Positions 8,959 through 18,323 of a stretch of DNA of 64,000 nt are shown here, piece by piece. The DNA comes from Alphaproteobacteria bacterium (lineage in GTDB: Bacteria; Pseudomonadota; Alphaproteobacteria; Micropepsales; Micropepsaceae): NCBI GenBank assembly GCA_018971835.1, contig JAGWZW010000003.1, positions 1 to 64,000 of the forward strand, written 5' to 3'. Both the position numbers and the translations under genes were made by a program. The notes below the pieces were generated by a model that searched no databases, was not told the DNA's origin, and saw only the letters and a list, made by a program, of their open reading frames with translations. Numbering within the stretch: position 1 is the stretch's first letter; each line of letters opens with the position of its first letter.

Positions 8959-10023
8959 ATGGCCCGCATCACCCTCCGCCAGCTTCTGGATCACGCCGCC
9001 GAGCACGATTACGGCCTGCCCGCCTTCAACATCAACAACATGGAGCAGGGCCTGGCCATCATGGCCGCGGCCGACAAGCTCGACGCGCCGGTCATCATCC
9101 AGGCCAGCCGCGGCGCCCGCCAATATGCCAACGATCTGGTGCTCGCCAAGCTGATCGACGGGCTGTGCGAGATGTATCCGCACATCCCGGTGTGCATGCA
9201 CCAGGATCACGGCAACAACGAAGCCACCTGCGCCACCGCCATCCAGCACGGCTTCACCTCGGTGATGATGGACGGCTCGCTCAAGGCCGACGCCAAGACG
9301 CCGGCGAACTACGAATACAACGTCGCCATCACCAGGCGCGTGGCCGACATGGCGCATTGGGTCGGCGCTTCGGTCGAAGGCGAGCTGGGCGTGCTGGGCT
9401 CGCTCGAAACCGGCATGGGCGACAAGGAAGACGGCCACGGCGCCGAAGGCAAGCTTTCCCACGACCAGCTGCTCACCGATCCCGATCAGGCTGTCGATTT
9501 CGTGGCCAAGACCGGCGTGGACGCGCTCGCCATCGCGATGGGCACGAGCCACGGCGCCTACAAGTTCTCGCGCAAGCCGGACGGCGCGGTGCTGGCCATG
9601 CACGTGATCGAGGAAATCCATAACCGCCTGCCCAACACGCATCTCGTCATGCACGGCTCGTCGTCGGTGCCGCAGGAACTGCAGGACATCATCAACAAAT
9701 ACGGCGGGAAGATGCCGCAGACCTGGGGCGTGCCGGTGGCGGAAATCCAGCGCGGCATCAAGCACGGCGTGCGCAAGATCAACATCGACACCGACAACCG
9801 CATGGCCATGAGCGGCGCCATCCGCAAGGTTCTCACCGAACACCCTGCCGAGTTCGATCCGCGCAAATATCTGAAGCCCGCAATGGAGGCGATGGAAGCC
9901 ATCTGCCGCGCCCGCTTCGAGGAATTCGGCGCCGCGGGTCAGGCCTCGAAGATCAAGGTCATCGGCATGGCGGACATGGCCAAGCGCTACGCGTCGGGCG
10001 AACTGGCGCAGAAGACGAAATGA
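8959..10023 (+). CDS. fba: Class II fructose-bisphosphate aldolase, Calvin-cycle subtype
   Basis: The 354-residue zinc aldolase condenses dihydroxyacetone phosphate with glyceraldehyde-3-phosphate (or erythrose-4-phosphate in the Calvin cycle). Motifs are [13 protein letters not shown] at the N-terminus, CMHQDHGNN near 79 with the zinc His, [12 protein letters not shown], and HGSSSVP near 233, plus [11 protein letters not shown]. The [15 protein letters not shown] start and length match the subtype annotated with CbbA. A GAGGAG ribosome site precedes the ATG. The window has no RuBisCO or phosphoribulokinase, so a Calvin role is not implied. Confidence 0.95.
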   Translation: MARITLRQLLDHAAEHDYGLPAFNINNMEQGLAIMAAADKLDAPVIIQASRGARQYANDLVLAKLIDGLCEMYPHIPVCMHQDHGNNEATCATAIQHGFTSVMMDGSLKADAKTPANYEYNVAITRRVADMAHWVGASVEGELGVLGSLETGMGDKEDGHGAEGKLSHDQLLTDPDQAVDFVAKTGVDALAIAMGTSHGAYKFSRKPDGAVLAMHVIEEIHNRLPNTHLVMHGSSSVPQELQDIINKYGGKMPQTWGVPVAEIQRGIKHGVRKINIDTDNRMAMSGAIRKVLTEHPAEFDPRKYLKPAMEAMEAICRARFEEFGAAGQASKIKVIGMADMAKRYASGELAQKTK

Positions 10024-10036
10024 CGGCTCCATCTGC

Positions 10037-10657
10037 GTGAGCGACTGCCGGCTCTACCTCATCACCCCGCCCACGCTGGAGGCGCGCGCCTTTGCCGATG
10101 TGCTGGCGCGCGCGCTCGACGCCGGCGATGTGGCGTGCCTGCAGCTCCGGCTGAAAGCCGTCAGCGACGACGATATCCGCCGCACCGCCGAGATCCTGAT
10201 GCCGGTCGCGCAGAGCCGTGACGTGGCCTTCCTGATGAACGACCGGCCCGACCTGGCCGCCGAGCTTTCCTGCGACGGCGTCCATATCGGGCAGGAGGAC
10301 GCAAGCTACGCCGAGGCGCGCAAGCTGGTGGGCCCAGATCGCATCGTCGGCGTCACCTGCCACGACAGCCGGCATCTGGCGATGGAGGCGGCGGAGGCGG
10401 GCGCGGATTATGTCGCCTTTGGCGCCTTCTTCCCCACCGTCACCAAGGCGGCGAAAACCCGCGCCGAGCCGGAGCTATTGCGCTGGTGGGCGGAGATGAT
10501 GGTGGTGCCGTGCGTCGCCATCGGCGGCATCACGGTTGAAAACGCCGCCGTGCTGGTGGAGGCTGGCGCGGACTTCCTCGCCGTGTCCTCGGGCGTCTGG
10601 AACCATCCCGACGGCCCCGCCGCCGCGGTGAAGGCGTTCAACAAACTGATGGGGTAA
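10037..10657 (+). CDS. thiE: Thiamine-phosphate synthase (ThiE) family
   Basis: This 206-residue TIM-barrel protein shows ThiE features: RLYLITPP at the N-terminus, LQLRLKA near 35, [10 protein letters not shown] near 70, [15 protein letters not shown] near 83, [10 protein letters not shown] near 135 and [10 protein letters not shown] near 160. ThiE couples HMP-PP to HET-P to make thiamine phosphate. It starts at GTG 10037, only 13 nt after fba. No other thiamine gene is nearby, so it may be a lone paralogue with altered substrate. Confidence 0.8.
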   Translation: MSDCRLYLITPPTLEARAFADVLARALDAGDVACLQLRLKAVSDDDIRRTAEILMPVAQSRDVAFLMNDRPDLAAELSCDGVHIGQEDASYAEARKLVGPDRIVGVTCHDSRHLAMEAAEAGADYVAFGAFFPTVTKAAKTRAEPELLRWWAEMMVVPCVAIGGITVENAAVLVEAGADFLAVSSGVWNHPDGPAAAVKAFNKLMG

Positions 10658-10662
10658 GCCAT

Positions 10663-12006
10663 ATGACGCGCCGCTGGACCGTGCTCGCCGCTCTATGTCT
10701 TCTGGGTCTGGGCGGAGCGGGCAAACCTCCAGCGACGGTCCAGGCCTGGGTGACCGCCGTGAACAGCGGCAACGATGAGGCGCTGAAGGCCCTCGGCGAT
10801 GAGAGCGTCGAATTCGATCATGACATCGTCGAGGAGACTGGCGGCTTCACGCTCCTCAAGATCGAGAAGGACGATGCCCATACCTTCGTCGCCATCTTGC
10901 GCGAGAAGCTTTCACCCGAGACGTGGCATGTGATCTTCTCACGTGATCCGGCCGATCCCGCGCGGTTCAAGACCATTGTCCACCGCTATCCCGCCGATCC
11001 CATGCACAGCATGAAGGATGCGCTGACGGCGCTGAACGATTTCGCGTCCCGGATGGCGGCCAAGGACAAGTTCTCGGGCACACTGGAAATCGCAAAGGAC
11101 GGCAAGCCGCTCTACGCCAAAGCCTTCGGCACGATGGGCCCTGGTCGTCCCGCCAACACGCTCGAGACGGAATTCCACTACGCCTCGCTGGGCAAGCTGT
11201 TCACGGCGGTTGCCGTTTTGCAGCTCGTCGATGCCGGAAAAATTTCGCTCGACACGCCCATCATCAAATACCTGCCTGATTATCCCAACAAACCGGTCGC
11301 GCGTGAGGTCACCGTTCGGATGCTGCTGATGATGCGCGACGGGCTGGGCGATATCAACCTGCTAGAGCCGCAATATGCCGCGAACCGCGCCAAGGTGCAT
11401 AGCCTTGCCGGCATCATCGCGCTGAACGCAGGCCATGCACCGGCATTCAAGCCAGGCAGCAAGTTCTATTACAACAATTTCTCCTATGCGCTTCTGGGCT
11501 GGATCGTGCAGAAGATTAGCGGCGAGGACTATTACGCTTACGTGCGCCGCCACATCTTCGAACCTGCAGGCATGACGCGCACATCCTATCCCTTGCGCGG
11601 CGATATGGACGACATCGCGACGCCGATGACGAATTGGAACAACACGCCCTTGCATTCCGCGCTGGACGTTTTTCCCTGGCGCGGCACGCCTGCTGGTGGT
11701 GGAGTCTCGACGGCGGGCGATCTGGTACGGTTCACAGTAGCGCTCGCCCACGGCAAGCTGATCTCGAAGAAATTGCTGGCCGAGGCGGTAAAGCCCACGG
11801 CCAGTAATGTCGGCTTTGGTTTCATCATGTCGGGCCTCAATGGCTTCAACTATTGGGGCCATGGCGGCGACGGGATTGGAGCCAGTTCGGTCGTGGATTA
11901 CTATCCGCAGACTGGTATCAGCTTTGTCTGCCTGGCCAATCGCGATCCCATCATCTGCGAGCGCCTGGCGGGGAATTTCTTCTTCCGTACGCCGCGGCCG
12001 CACTGA
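10663..12006 (+). CDS. Class C beta-lactamase-family serine hydrolase, exported
   Basis: The 447-residue protein has a signal peptide (residues 1-20, hydrophobic LAALCLLGLGG), an N-terminal ~120-residue segment of unknown fold, then a beta-lactamase/DD-peptidase domain. The catalytic SxxK is ASLGKLF near residue 175, the YxN-like element is YYNNFSYAL near 270, and HGGDGIGAS near 410 corresponds to the KTG box. Such proteins are periplasmic or outer-membrane esterases or peptidases; beta-lactam resistance cannot be inferred. It follows the thiE-like gene after 5 nt. The N-terminal segment resembles the NTF2-like or DUF domains often fused to these hydrolases, but I do not recognise it firmly. 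Confidence 0.85.
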   Translation: MTRRWTVLAALCLLGLGGAGKPPATVQAWVTAVNSGNDEALKALGDESVEFDHDIVEETGGFTLLKIEKDDAHTFVAILREKLSPETWHVIFSRDPADPARFKTIVHRYPADPMHSMKDALTALNDFASRMAAKDKFSGTLEIAKDGKPLYAKAFGTMGPGRPANTLETEFHYASLGKLFTAVAVLQLVDAGKISLDTPIIKYLPDYPNKPVAREVTVRMLLMMRDGLGDINLLEPQYAANRAKVHSLAGIIALNAGHAPAFKPGSKFYYNNFSYALLGWIVQKISGEDYYAYVRRHIFEPAGMTRTSYPLRGDMDDIATPMTNWNNTPLHSALDVFPWRGTPAGGGVSTAGDLVRFTVALAHGKLISKKLLAEAVKPTASNVGFGFIMSGLNGFNYWGHGGDGIGASSVVDYYPQTGISFVCLANRDPIICERLAGNFFFRTPRPH

Positions 12007-12066
12007 ACCCACTTTTGCGCCCTGTTCTGAGGTAGGCTGGTCCCGCACAGTCGCGGGAATCGCCTC

Positions 12067-12666
12067 ATGAACGAAAAGCTCGCCGGCCTGATCGCCGAGA
12101 TCGAGAAGCTGCACGCCGAACTGGACCGCGAAGTCGCCAAACGGCGCGACGAGCTGGGCGTGCGCATCAGCGGCAAGATCGTCGCCTTCGAAAAGGAGGT
12201 GACGGAGCAGCATCGCCGCCTGCGCACCTCGCTGTTGAAATACGTCGCTGGCGCGGACCTGCTGACCGTGCTCACCGCGCCGGTGATCTATGCGATGGTG
12301 GTGCCCATCGCCCTGCTCGATCTTTGCGTGAGCGTGTACCAGCACGTCTGCTTCCGCGCCTATGGCCTGGAGCGCGTCCGGCGCGGCGATTACGTGGTCA
12401 TTGACCGCCAGCACCTGGCCTATCTGAACGGCATCGAAATCTTCAACTGCCTCTATTGCGGCTATGCCAACGGCGTCATCGCCTATGCACGCGAGATCGC
12501 CGGGCGGACCGAGCTTTACTGGTGCCCGATCAAGCACGCCCGCCGCGCCGCCGGGCCGCACGAGCACACCCTGGAATTCCTCGAATATGGCGATGCCGAG
12601 GGCTACCGCGCCCGGCTCGAGGCCCAGCGCCAGGCGCTCGAAAGCCGTGAAAACCGCCCGAGTTGA
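12067..12666 (+). CDS. Conserved hypothetical protein with CxYCGYANG motif
   Basis: The 199-residue protein has an N-terminal coiled coil (residues 1-60), a hydrophobic segment around 70-95 ([22 protein letters not shown]) that probably inserts in the membrane, a short [12 protein letters not shown] stretch, and a C-terminal domain with [15 protein letters not shown] near 128 and YWCPIKHA near 158. The three Cys plus His could bind a metal. Similar proteins of unknown function are widespread in bacteria. It lies upstream of efp on the same strand, with an 86-nt gap. Confidence 0.75.
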   Translation: MNEKLAGLIAEIEKLHAELDREVAKRRDELGVRISGKIVAFEKEVTEQHRRLRTSLLKYVAGADLLTVLTAPVIYAMVVPIALLDLCVSVYQHVCFRAYGLERVRRGDYVVIDRQHLAYLNGIEIFNCLYCGYANGVIAYAREIAGRTELYWCPIKHARRAAGPHEHTLEFLEYGDAEGYRARLEAQRQALESRENRPS

Positions 12667-12752
12667 GCTTGCCGCCCGGCCCTGCTAGAAGGCGCGCGCT
12701 CTTTGACCTCGACCCGCAACCGCACCCGCCCCCCAAGGAGGGGCTTCCCGCC

Positions 12753-13319
12753 ATGGCCAAAATCAACGGCAACGAAATCCGCCCCGGCACCATGATCGAA
12801 TTCGAAGGGGGCCTGTGGCTGGCGGTGAAGACCAACAAGGTCAAGCCCGGCAAGGGCGGCGCCTACAACCAGGTCGAACTCAAGAACGTCACCACCGGCA
12901 CCAAGCTGAACCAGCGTTTCCGCTCCGACGAGACGGTGGAAGAGGTCTATCTGGAGAAGCGGGACTTCCAGTTCCTGTTCGCCAGCGGCGACACCCTGAC
13001 CTTCATGGACATGGAGAACTACGACCAGTTCGAACTCTCCACGGACTTCGTCGGCGATCAGGCCCAGTTCCTGCAGGACGGCATGAAAACCCTGGTGACG
13101 ATGTATGAGGGCAAGCCGCTGGGCATCTCGCTGCCCGTGCAGGTGACGCTGACGGTGACCGAGGCCGATCCGGTGCTGCGCGGCGGCACCGCGGCGCCCT
13201 CCTACAAGAGTGCGGTGCTGGAGAACGGCCTGAAGATCCAGGTGCCGCCCTTCATCGAGGCCGGCGAACGCATCGTCGTCTCGACCGAAGACGGCACATA
13301 TGTTCGACGGGCCGACTGA
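12753..13319 (+). CDS. efp: Translation elongation factor P
   Basis: EF-P relieves ribosome stalling at polyproline. The ATG at 12753 is chosen because AAGGAGG precedes it and it gives 188 residues, the family length; the frame itself opens 90 nt earlier. The conserved loop VKPGKGGAY puts the modifiable Lys at position 34. The KOW-like N-domain and two OB domains end with the canonical [17 protein letters not shown]. The modifying enzymes (EpmA/B) are not in this window. It overlaps nothing and is followed after 2 nt by suhB. Confidence 0.97.
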   Translation: MAKINGNEIRPGTMIEFEGGLWLAVKTNKVKPGKGGAYNQVELKNVTTGTKLNQRFRSDETVEEVYLEKRDFQFLFASGDTLTFMDMENYDQFELSTDFVGDQAQFLQDGMKTLVTMYEGKPLGISLPVQVTLTVTEADPVLRGGTAAPSYKSAVLENGLKIQVPPFIEAGERIVVSTEDGTYVRRAD

Positions 13320-13321
13320 TC

Positions 13322-14125
13322 ATGGCCCTTTACCTTTCCCCCGCCCTGAACGTGATGACCGCGGCCGCGCGCAAGGCGGGCCGCAAGCTGATCCGCGATT
13401 TCGGCGAAGTGGAGCAACTCCAGATCTCGCTGAAGGGCCCGGCCGATTTCGTGACGGTGGCCGATCAGCGCACGGAAAGCATTCTGGTCGGCGAGTTGCA
13501 GAAGGCCCGCGCCGGCTATCCCATCCTGACCGAAGAAGCCGGGCTCATCGACGGGCCTGACAAATCCCACCGCTTCATCATCGATCCGCTCGACGGCACC
13601 ACCAATTTCCTGCACGGCATTCCGCATTTCGCCATCTCCATCGCGCTGGAGCGCGAAGGCCAACTCGTCTCCGGCGTGATCTTCAATCCGGTTACCGACG
13701 AGATGTTCGTGGCCGAGAAGGGCCACGGCGCCTATCTGAACGACAAGCGCCTGCGCGTGGCCGCGCGCAAGCAGGTGAAGGAGGCGCTGTTCGCCACCGG
13801 CGTGCCCTTCATGGGCAAGGAGGGGCACGAGCGCTTCCTCAAGGAGCTGGCGGCGGTGATGGCGGCCACGCCGGGCGTGCGCCGCTTCGGCTCGGCCGCG
13901 CTCGACCTCGCCTGGGTGGCGGCCGGCCGCTATGACGGCTTCTGGGAGCGCGATCTGAAGCCCTGGGACGTGGCCGCCGGGATTCTCATGGTGCGCGAGG
14001 CGCACGGTGTCGTCACCGACATGGAGGGCGGGGCGAAGATGCTCGATTGCGGGCATGTGCTGGCGTCCAACGAGGCGCTGCATCCCCAGTTCCTGAAACT
14101 TCTGAAAGACGCCGGACGCAACTGA
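13322..14125 (+). CDS. suhB: Inositol-1-monophosphatase family protein
   Basis: The 267-residue protein has the Mg-binding motifs of the inositol monophosphatase family: LTEEAG near residue 70 (metal Glu), DPLDGTTNFLHGIP near 88-101 and WVAAGRYDGFWERDLKPWDVAAG near 200-220, the last holding the third-metal Asp. It dephosphorylates inositol phosphates; SuhB homologues also act in rRNA transcription antitermination. It starts 2 nt after efp. Confidence 0.93.
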   Translation: MALYLSPALNVMTAAARKAGRKLIRDFGEVEQLQISLKGPADFVTVADQRTESILVGELQKARAGYPILTEEAGLIDGPDKSHRFIIDPLDGTTNFLHGIPHFAISIALEREGQLVSGVIFNPVTDEMFVAEKGHGAYLNDKRLRVAARKQVKEALFATGVPFMGKEGHERFLKELAAVMAATPGVRRFGSAALDLAWVAAGRYDGFWERDLKPWDVAAGILMVREAHGVVTDMEGGAKMLDCGHVLASNEALHPQFLKLLKDAGRN

Positions 14126-14198
14126 GGAAAGGTTGAGCGCGGCTGGCGGGGCGTCTATGCTCGCGCCTCCTGACAGAGTCCGAGCATCCCGCAGGCTT

Positions 14199-15047
14199 AT
14201 GGCTTCCACCCGATTTTCTCGCCCGATCCTCGCCGGCGGCGTACTCGCTGCCGCGCTGGCGCTCCTCGCGCCGCCCGCCGCCGCGCAGATGTATCCCGGC
14301 GCCGATGTCACCACCTACCCGGCCGGAGCCGGCGGCGTGCTGCTGACGCCGGGCGGCACGCCGCGCGCGCTGCCGCCGCTGCTGCAGCCCGGCCAGCCGT
14401 TCCCGGGCCAGGCCCTGCCGCCCATCCATCTGCACATGCCCGCTGCGCATCATGCGCGCAGCGTGCGCCGGGCGCGGCCGCCGGAGGAACGGCATGAAGC
14501 CGCGGCTCCGGCTGCCACGCATCCCGCGGCGCTGGCCGCGCAGCCCCCTGTCGAACATCAGGCCCCGCCGCCGCGCCCGAAGCCCGGCACCACCGCACAG
14601 CCGGCAATGGAGATGGGCGGCGCGCTGGGCGGCCAGGAACCTCTGAGTGCCGCGCCCCGGCCACCCGCCACATCGCAACGGACCGCGTCGGCAGAACCCG
14701 CACCGGCGCAAACGCCGGGCCAGGGGCTCGCGAAACAGGCGGTGATCCTGTTCGCGCAGGATGCCACGGTCCTGTCCAGTGCAGACGGCACCCGGCTCAA
14801 GGATCTGGCGCCCAGCCTGAGCGCAGCGCTCACCGGCGGCGCCAGCCGCATCGAGCTGATCGGCTATGGCGGCCAGCCGGGCGAGAAGGATTCGGATTCG
14901 CGCCGCCTCAGCCTCAAGCGCGCCATCGCCGTGCGCCAGGCGCTGATCGCGGCGGGCCTGCCCTCGAACCGCATCGACGTGCGCGCGCTGGGCGGGGTCG
15001 AGGACAATGGCGCCACCGACCGCGTCGATATCTTCGTGAAGGGCTGA
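14199..15047 (+). CDS. Secreted OmpA-like C-terminal domain protein, Pro/Ala-rich
   Basis: From the ATG at 14199 the protein is 282 residues with a clear signal peptide (FSRPILAGGVLAAALALLA, cleavage near AAAQ). A TTG at 14133 with a good GAGGAAAGG upstream is an alternative start but would bury the signal peptide. Residues ~30-180 are low-complexity Pro/Ala/His-rich; the last ~100 residues form an OmpA-like domain (IELIGYGGQPG, RRLSLKRAIAVRQALIAAGL, RIDVRALGG, DRVDIFVKG). A peptidoglycan-binding, periplasm-spanning role is plausible. It is followed 4 nt later by a convergent MFS gene. Confidence 0.75.
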   Translation: MASTRFSRPILAGGVLAAALALLAPPAAAQMYPGADVTTYPAGAGGVLLTPGGTPRALPPLLQPGQPFPGQALPPIHLHMPAAHHARSVRRARPPEERHEAAAPAATHPAALAAQPPVEHQAPPPRPKPGTTAQPAMEMGGALGGQEPLSAAPRPPATSQRTASAEPAPAQTPGQGLAKQAVILFAQDATVLSSADGTRLKDLAPSLSAALTGGASRIELIGYGGQPGEKDSDSRRLSLKRAIAVRQALIAAGLPSNRIDVRALGGVEDNGATDRVDIFVKG

Positions 15048-15051
15048 ACCG

Positions 15052-16278
15052 CTACACGCGCTCGTGCGCGGTGGCCGCCATGTCGATGTCCCTGGCCTCG
15101 CGGCCCATGAAGGCGAACACCGCGATGAAGATCGCCGCCCCCGCTGCCACCACCGCCAGCGCCGCGCCGTAGCTGCCGTAGCTCAGCTCGATCCTGGCCT
15201 GCATGGTGGCGTTGTAGGAGGCGAGGAAATTGCCGAGCTGGTAGACCACGCCCGGAAAGGTACCGCGCGCCTCGGCCGGCGACAGCTCGTTCAGATGCGC
15301 GGGGATGATGCCCCAGCAGCCCTGCACCATGAACTGCATGGCGAAGCCAGCCACGCCCAGCAGCCACGGGCTCGACGAAAAGGCCCAGAACGGAATCAGC
15401 GGCAGCGCCAGCAGCGCGCCCAGGATCAGCGCCCGCCGTCTGCCGATCTTCTGCGACAGCGCGCCGAACGCCAGCCCGCCCAGGATCGCGCCCACCGCCG
15501 CCACCAGATTGATGCTGCTGATCCAGGCGTGGCTGAGGCCGTGATCGATCTCCAGCATGGTCTTGTAGAGATCCTGCGTGCCGTGGCTGAAGAAGTTCAT
15601 CGCCATCATGAACAGCATGGCATAGAGCGCCAGCCGCCAGTGCTCCTTGAGCACCGCCAGCGCATTGGGCGCTGTCTTGGCCTTCTCGGCGTGGAACGCC
15701 GGCGACTCCTGCACATTGCGACGGATGTAGAGCACCAGCAGCGCCGGTGCGAGACCGACCATGAACATGCCGCGCCAGCCGATCAGCGGATAGAGCACCC
15801 AATAGACCGCGGAGGCGAGCAGCAGGCCGCTCGGATAGCCCGCCTGCAGCAGGCCCGAGACGATGCCGCGCGAACGCGCCGGAATGCTCTCCATCGTCAG
15901 CGAGGCACCCACGCCCCATTCCCCGCCCATCGCCACGCCGAACAGCGCGCGGATGACGAGAAACACCGCCAGGTTGGGCGAGAAGGCGGTGAGAAAGCCG
16001 AAGCCGGCATAGAGCATCACGTCGATCATCATCACGGGCTTGCGGCCGTAGCGGTCCGCCAGCCGGCCGAAGAGGAAGGCGCCGAGCGGGCGTAGCGCCA
16101 GCGTTGCCGTGATCGCCCAGGTGATGGCCTCGATCGAAGTGCCGAAAGCCTTGGACAGATCGCTGACCAGGAAGATCAGCAGGAAGAAATCGAAGGCATC
16201 GAGCGTCCAGCCCAGATAGGCGGCGAAGACGGTATGGCGCTGCGCCCTGCTCCAGCCCTTCAACGAATCCAGAAACAT
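15052..16278 (-). CDS. MFS transporter, lactate/sialate-type symporter family
   Basis: The 408-residue protein has about 12 hydrophobic segments and the MFS loop 2-3 motif GRLADRYGRKPVM near residue 75. TLDAFDFFLLIFLV at residues 25-38 and GGEWGVGASLTMESIPA near 130 are typical of the JenA/sialic acid:proton symporter group of inner-membrane carboxylate transporters. The substrate cannot be assigned. It is divergent from the YbhB gene across a 251-nt AT-richer region and convergent with the OmpA-like gene. Confidence 0.85.
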   Translation of the reverse strand: MFLDSLKGWSRAQRHTVFAAYLGWTLDAFDFFLLIFLVSDLSKAFGTSIEAITWAITATLALRPLGAFLFGRLADRYGRKPVMMIDVMLYAGFGFLTAFSPNLAVFLVIRALFGVAMGGEWGVGASLTMESIPARSRGIVSGLLQAGYPSGLLLASAVYWVLYPLIGWRGMFMVGLAPALLVLYIRRNVQESPAFHAEKAKTAPNALAVLKEHWRLALYAMLFMMAMNFFSHGTQDLYKTMLEIDHGLSHAWISSINLVAAVGAILGGLAFGALSQKIGRRRALILGALLALPLIPFWAFSSSPWLLGVAGFAMQFMVQGCWGIIPAHLNELSPAEARGTFPGVVYQLGNFLASYNATMQARIELSYGSYGAALAVVAAGAAIFIAVFAFMGREARDIDMAATAHERV

Positions 16279-16529
16279 GTGTTCCCCCCGGCCTCGCTTA
16301 TTGTCTGACTCGCAAGCTAGGGGGCACGGCCGGCGGATGCAACGTGCGGGCCGCGGTGCATTCGTGGTTCCGGCGTTGTCTCTCGCATATTCTGGTTTGT
16401 TATGCGAATTTGACCTGATCGAAACTCCTGCACAAGGCGGTGCATACGATGTTTCGTAGACTTGATATTTGCCAAATCCACGATCGGCGCATGTGCTTTA
16501 GAATGTTGCGTGCGTTATCGGAGGCATTG
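16279..16529. other. Intergenic control region between divergent genes
   Basis: This 251-nt stretch separates the MFS and YbhB starts and is lower in GC than its flanks. It must hold both promoters. Elements such as TTGATATTT near 16463 and TTTAGAAT near 16498 could be parts of the plus-strand promoter, but no clean -35/-10 pair is convincing. No RNA gene or repeat seen. Confidence 0.4.
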
Positions 16530-17069
16530 ATGATGATCGGCTTGCTTGTCACTGCGCTGGTGACGACAACCGCCGTCCCCGCAAGAGCGCTGACGCTGAC
16601 CAGCAGCGATATCCGCGACGGTACACGCGTTCCCAGGCAACAGATCTACACCGGGTGCGGTGGCAGCAACGTTTCGCCGGAGTTGTCGTGGAGCGGCGCG
16701 CCTGCAAAAACCAAAGGCTTCGCGCTCACGGTGTTCGATCCCGATGCGCCGCATAAGGGCGGCTGGTGGCACTGGATCGCGCTGGGCATTCCGGCCTCGC
16801 AAAACCGGCTGGCGCGCGGCGCGGGCGCGGCGGGCGGCAGCGGCATGCCAAAAGGCGCCGTGCAGGGCACCAACGATTTCGGCGACACGTCCTATGACGG
16901 ACCCTGCCCGCCCAAAGGCCACAAGCCACACCGCTATCAGTTCGTGCTGTGGGCGCTCGATACCCGGGCGGTGCCATTCGCAGGTGACGTGCAAGGACCG
17001 GCGGCGGTGATGTGGCTGATGGAACACGCCATCGCCAAGGCGACGATGACGCCGGTTTACGGGCGTTAG
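16530..17069 (+). CDS. YbhB/YbcL (PEBP-like) family protein, exported
   Basis: The frame opens at 16440, but ATG-ATG at 16530/16533 follows GGAGG by 5-8 nt and begins a signal peptide (MMIGLLVTALVTTTAVPARA), so I start at 16530 for 179 residues. The mature protein has the phosphatidylethanolamine-binding fold signatures SPELSWSGAP, FALTVFDPDAP, WWHWIALGIP and the C-terminal HRYQFVLWALD. Bacterial members are small soluble proteins of unclear ligand; a periplasmic site is inferred. Its stop overlaps the convergent MFS stop by 4 nt. Confidence 0.88.
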   Translation: MMIGLLVTALVTTTAVPARALTLTSSDIRDGTRVPRQQIYTGCGGSNVSPELSWSGAPAKTKGFALTVFDPDAPHKGGWWHWIALGIPASQNRLARGAGAAGGSGMPKGAVQGTNDFGDTSYDGPCPPKGHKPHRYQFVLWALDTRAVPFAGDVQGPAAVMWLMEHAIAKATMTPVYGR

Positions 17070-18310
17070 CTGTTCGTCTCGCCGGGCATCACGTCGGTCA
17101 GCCGGTCGATCTTGCGCAGGGGCGGAAAGCCCCACATCCACAGCGCCACCACCAGCAGCGTGCCCAGCCCGCCCACGATCACCGCCGGCACCGTGCCCCA
17201 CCATGACGCGGTGAGGCCGGATTCGAACTCGCCCAGCTCGTTGGAGGCGCCGATGAACAGCATGTTCACCGCGCTGACGCGGCCGCGCATGGCGTCGGGC
17301 GTGGCGATCTGGATCAGCGAAGTGCGAATGAACACGCTTACCATATCGGACGCGCCCAGCACGAACAGCGCGCCCAGCGATAGCAGGAAACTGGTCGACA
17401 GGCCGAAGACGATGGTGGCCACGCCGAACAGCGCCACCGCAGCGAACATCAGCGGCCCGGCATGGCGCTCGAGCGGACGGCGGCCGAAGGCGACGGCCAT
17501 CAGCGCAGCGCCGGCTGCAGGGGCGCTGCGCAACAGGCCGAGTCCCTCCGGCCCCACATGCAGGATATCGCGCGCAAACGCCGGCAACAGCGCCACCGCC
17601 CCGCCGAGCAGCACCGCGAACAGATCGAGCGACAGCGCGCCCAGCACCACCGGCCGCGTGCGCACGAAGCGGATGCCCTCGCCCACCCGGCCCAGCGCTG
17701 TAGTGCCGCCTGCCGATTCGACCATGCGCCGGCGGCCGCCCAGCGTCGTCACGCCGAGCGCCGCGCCCAGGAAACAGGCCGCACAGACCGCATAGGCTGC
17801 CACCGGCCCCAGCGCATAGAGGAACCCGCCGATGGCAGGCCCGGCGATCACCGCCGTCTGGAAGGCAGTGGAGTTCCAGCCGATAGCTTTGGGCAGCCGC
17901 TCCATCGGCACCAGAAAGGCCAGCAGCGCGGAGCCCGCCGGGCCGGTGAAGCCGCGCGCCGCGCCGAACAGTGCCAGGATTGCATAGAACGGCCAGGTGA
18001 CCGTGGGATGGCTGAGGCTGAGCGCCAGCAGCAGCGCGCCGCACAGCGCCGCCACACCGAGCGACAGCGCGTAGATCAGGCGCTGGTCGGCGCGGTCCGC
18101 CACATCGCCCGCCGGCAGCGTGAAGAGGAACATCGGCACGAATTGCGAAAGCCCGACCAGGCCCAGCGCCAAAGGATCGCGCGCGATGGCGTAGATCTGC
18201 CAGCCCACCGCCACCGAGAGCACCTGCATCGCGCTGGTGGCCAGGAAACGGGACAGCAGAAAGACGTGGAAGTCGCGCTCGCGATAGACGGGCGCCGAGG
18301 TGTCGGTCAT
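17066..18310 (-). CDS. MFS transporter, EntS-like
   Basis: Starting at ATG 18310 (MTDTSAPVYRERDFHVFLLSR) the protein is 414 residues; the open frame runs further upstream but into the glycosyltransferase gene. About 12 membrane helices are visible, with GLVGLSQFVPMFLFTLPAGDVADR near 45-68 containing the MFS motif A region. The family (EntS/enterobactin exporter-like, MFS_3) exports siderophores or drugs; no siderophore genes are here, so the substrate is unknown. It starts 14 nt after the GT4 stop, consistent with co-transcription. Confidence 0.85.
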   Translation of the reverse strand: MTDTSAPVYRERDFHVFLLSRFLATSAMQVLSVAVGWQIYAIARDPLALGLVGLSQFVPMFLFTLPAGDVADRADQRLIYALSLGVAALCGALLLALSLSHPTVTWPFYAILALFGAARGFTGPAGSALLAFLVPMERLPKAIGWNSTAFQTAVIAGPAIGGFLYALGPVAAYAVCAACFLGAALGVTTLGGRRRMVESAGGTTALGRVGEGIRFVRTRPVVLGALSLDLFAVLLGGAVALLPAFARDILHVGPEGLGLLRSAPAAGAALMAVAFGRRPLERHAGPLMFAAVALFGVATIVFGLSTSFLLSLGALFVLGASDMVSVFIRTSLIQIATPDAMRGRVSAVNMLFIGASNELGEFESGLTASWWGTVPAVIVGGLGTLLVVALWMWGFPPLRKIDRLTDVMPGETNS

Positions 18311-18323
18311 GGCGTGGCAGTCA

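Noticed and set aside
12663..12752. 30-residue N-terminal extension of efp
   Set aside because: EF-P is 188 residues from ATG 12753 with a good ribosome site, and Lys34 is only in place from that start.
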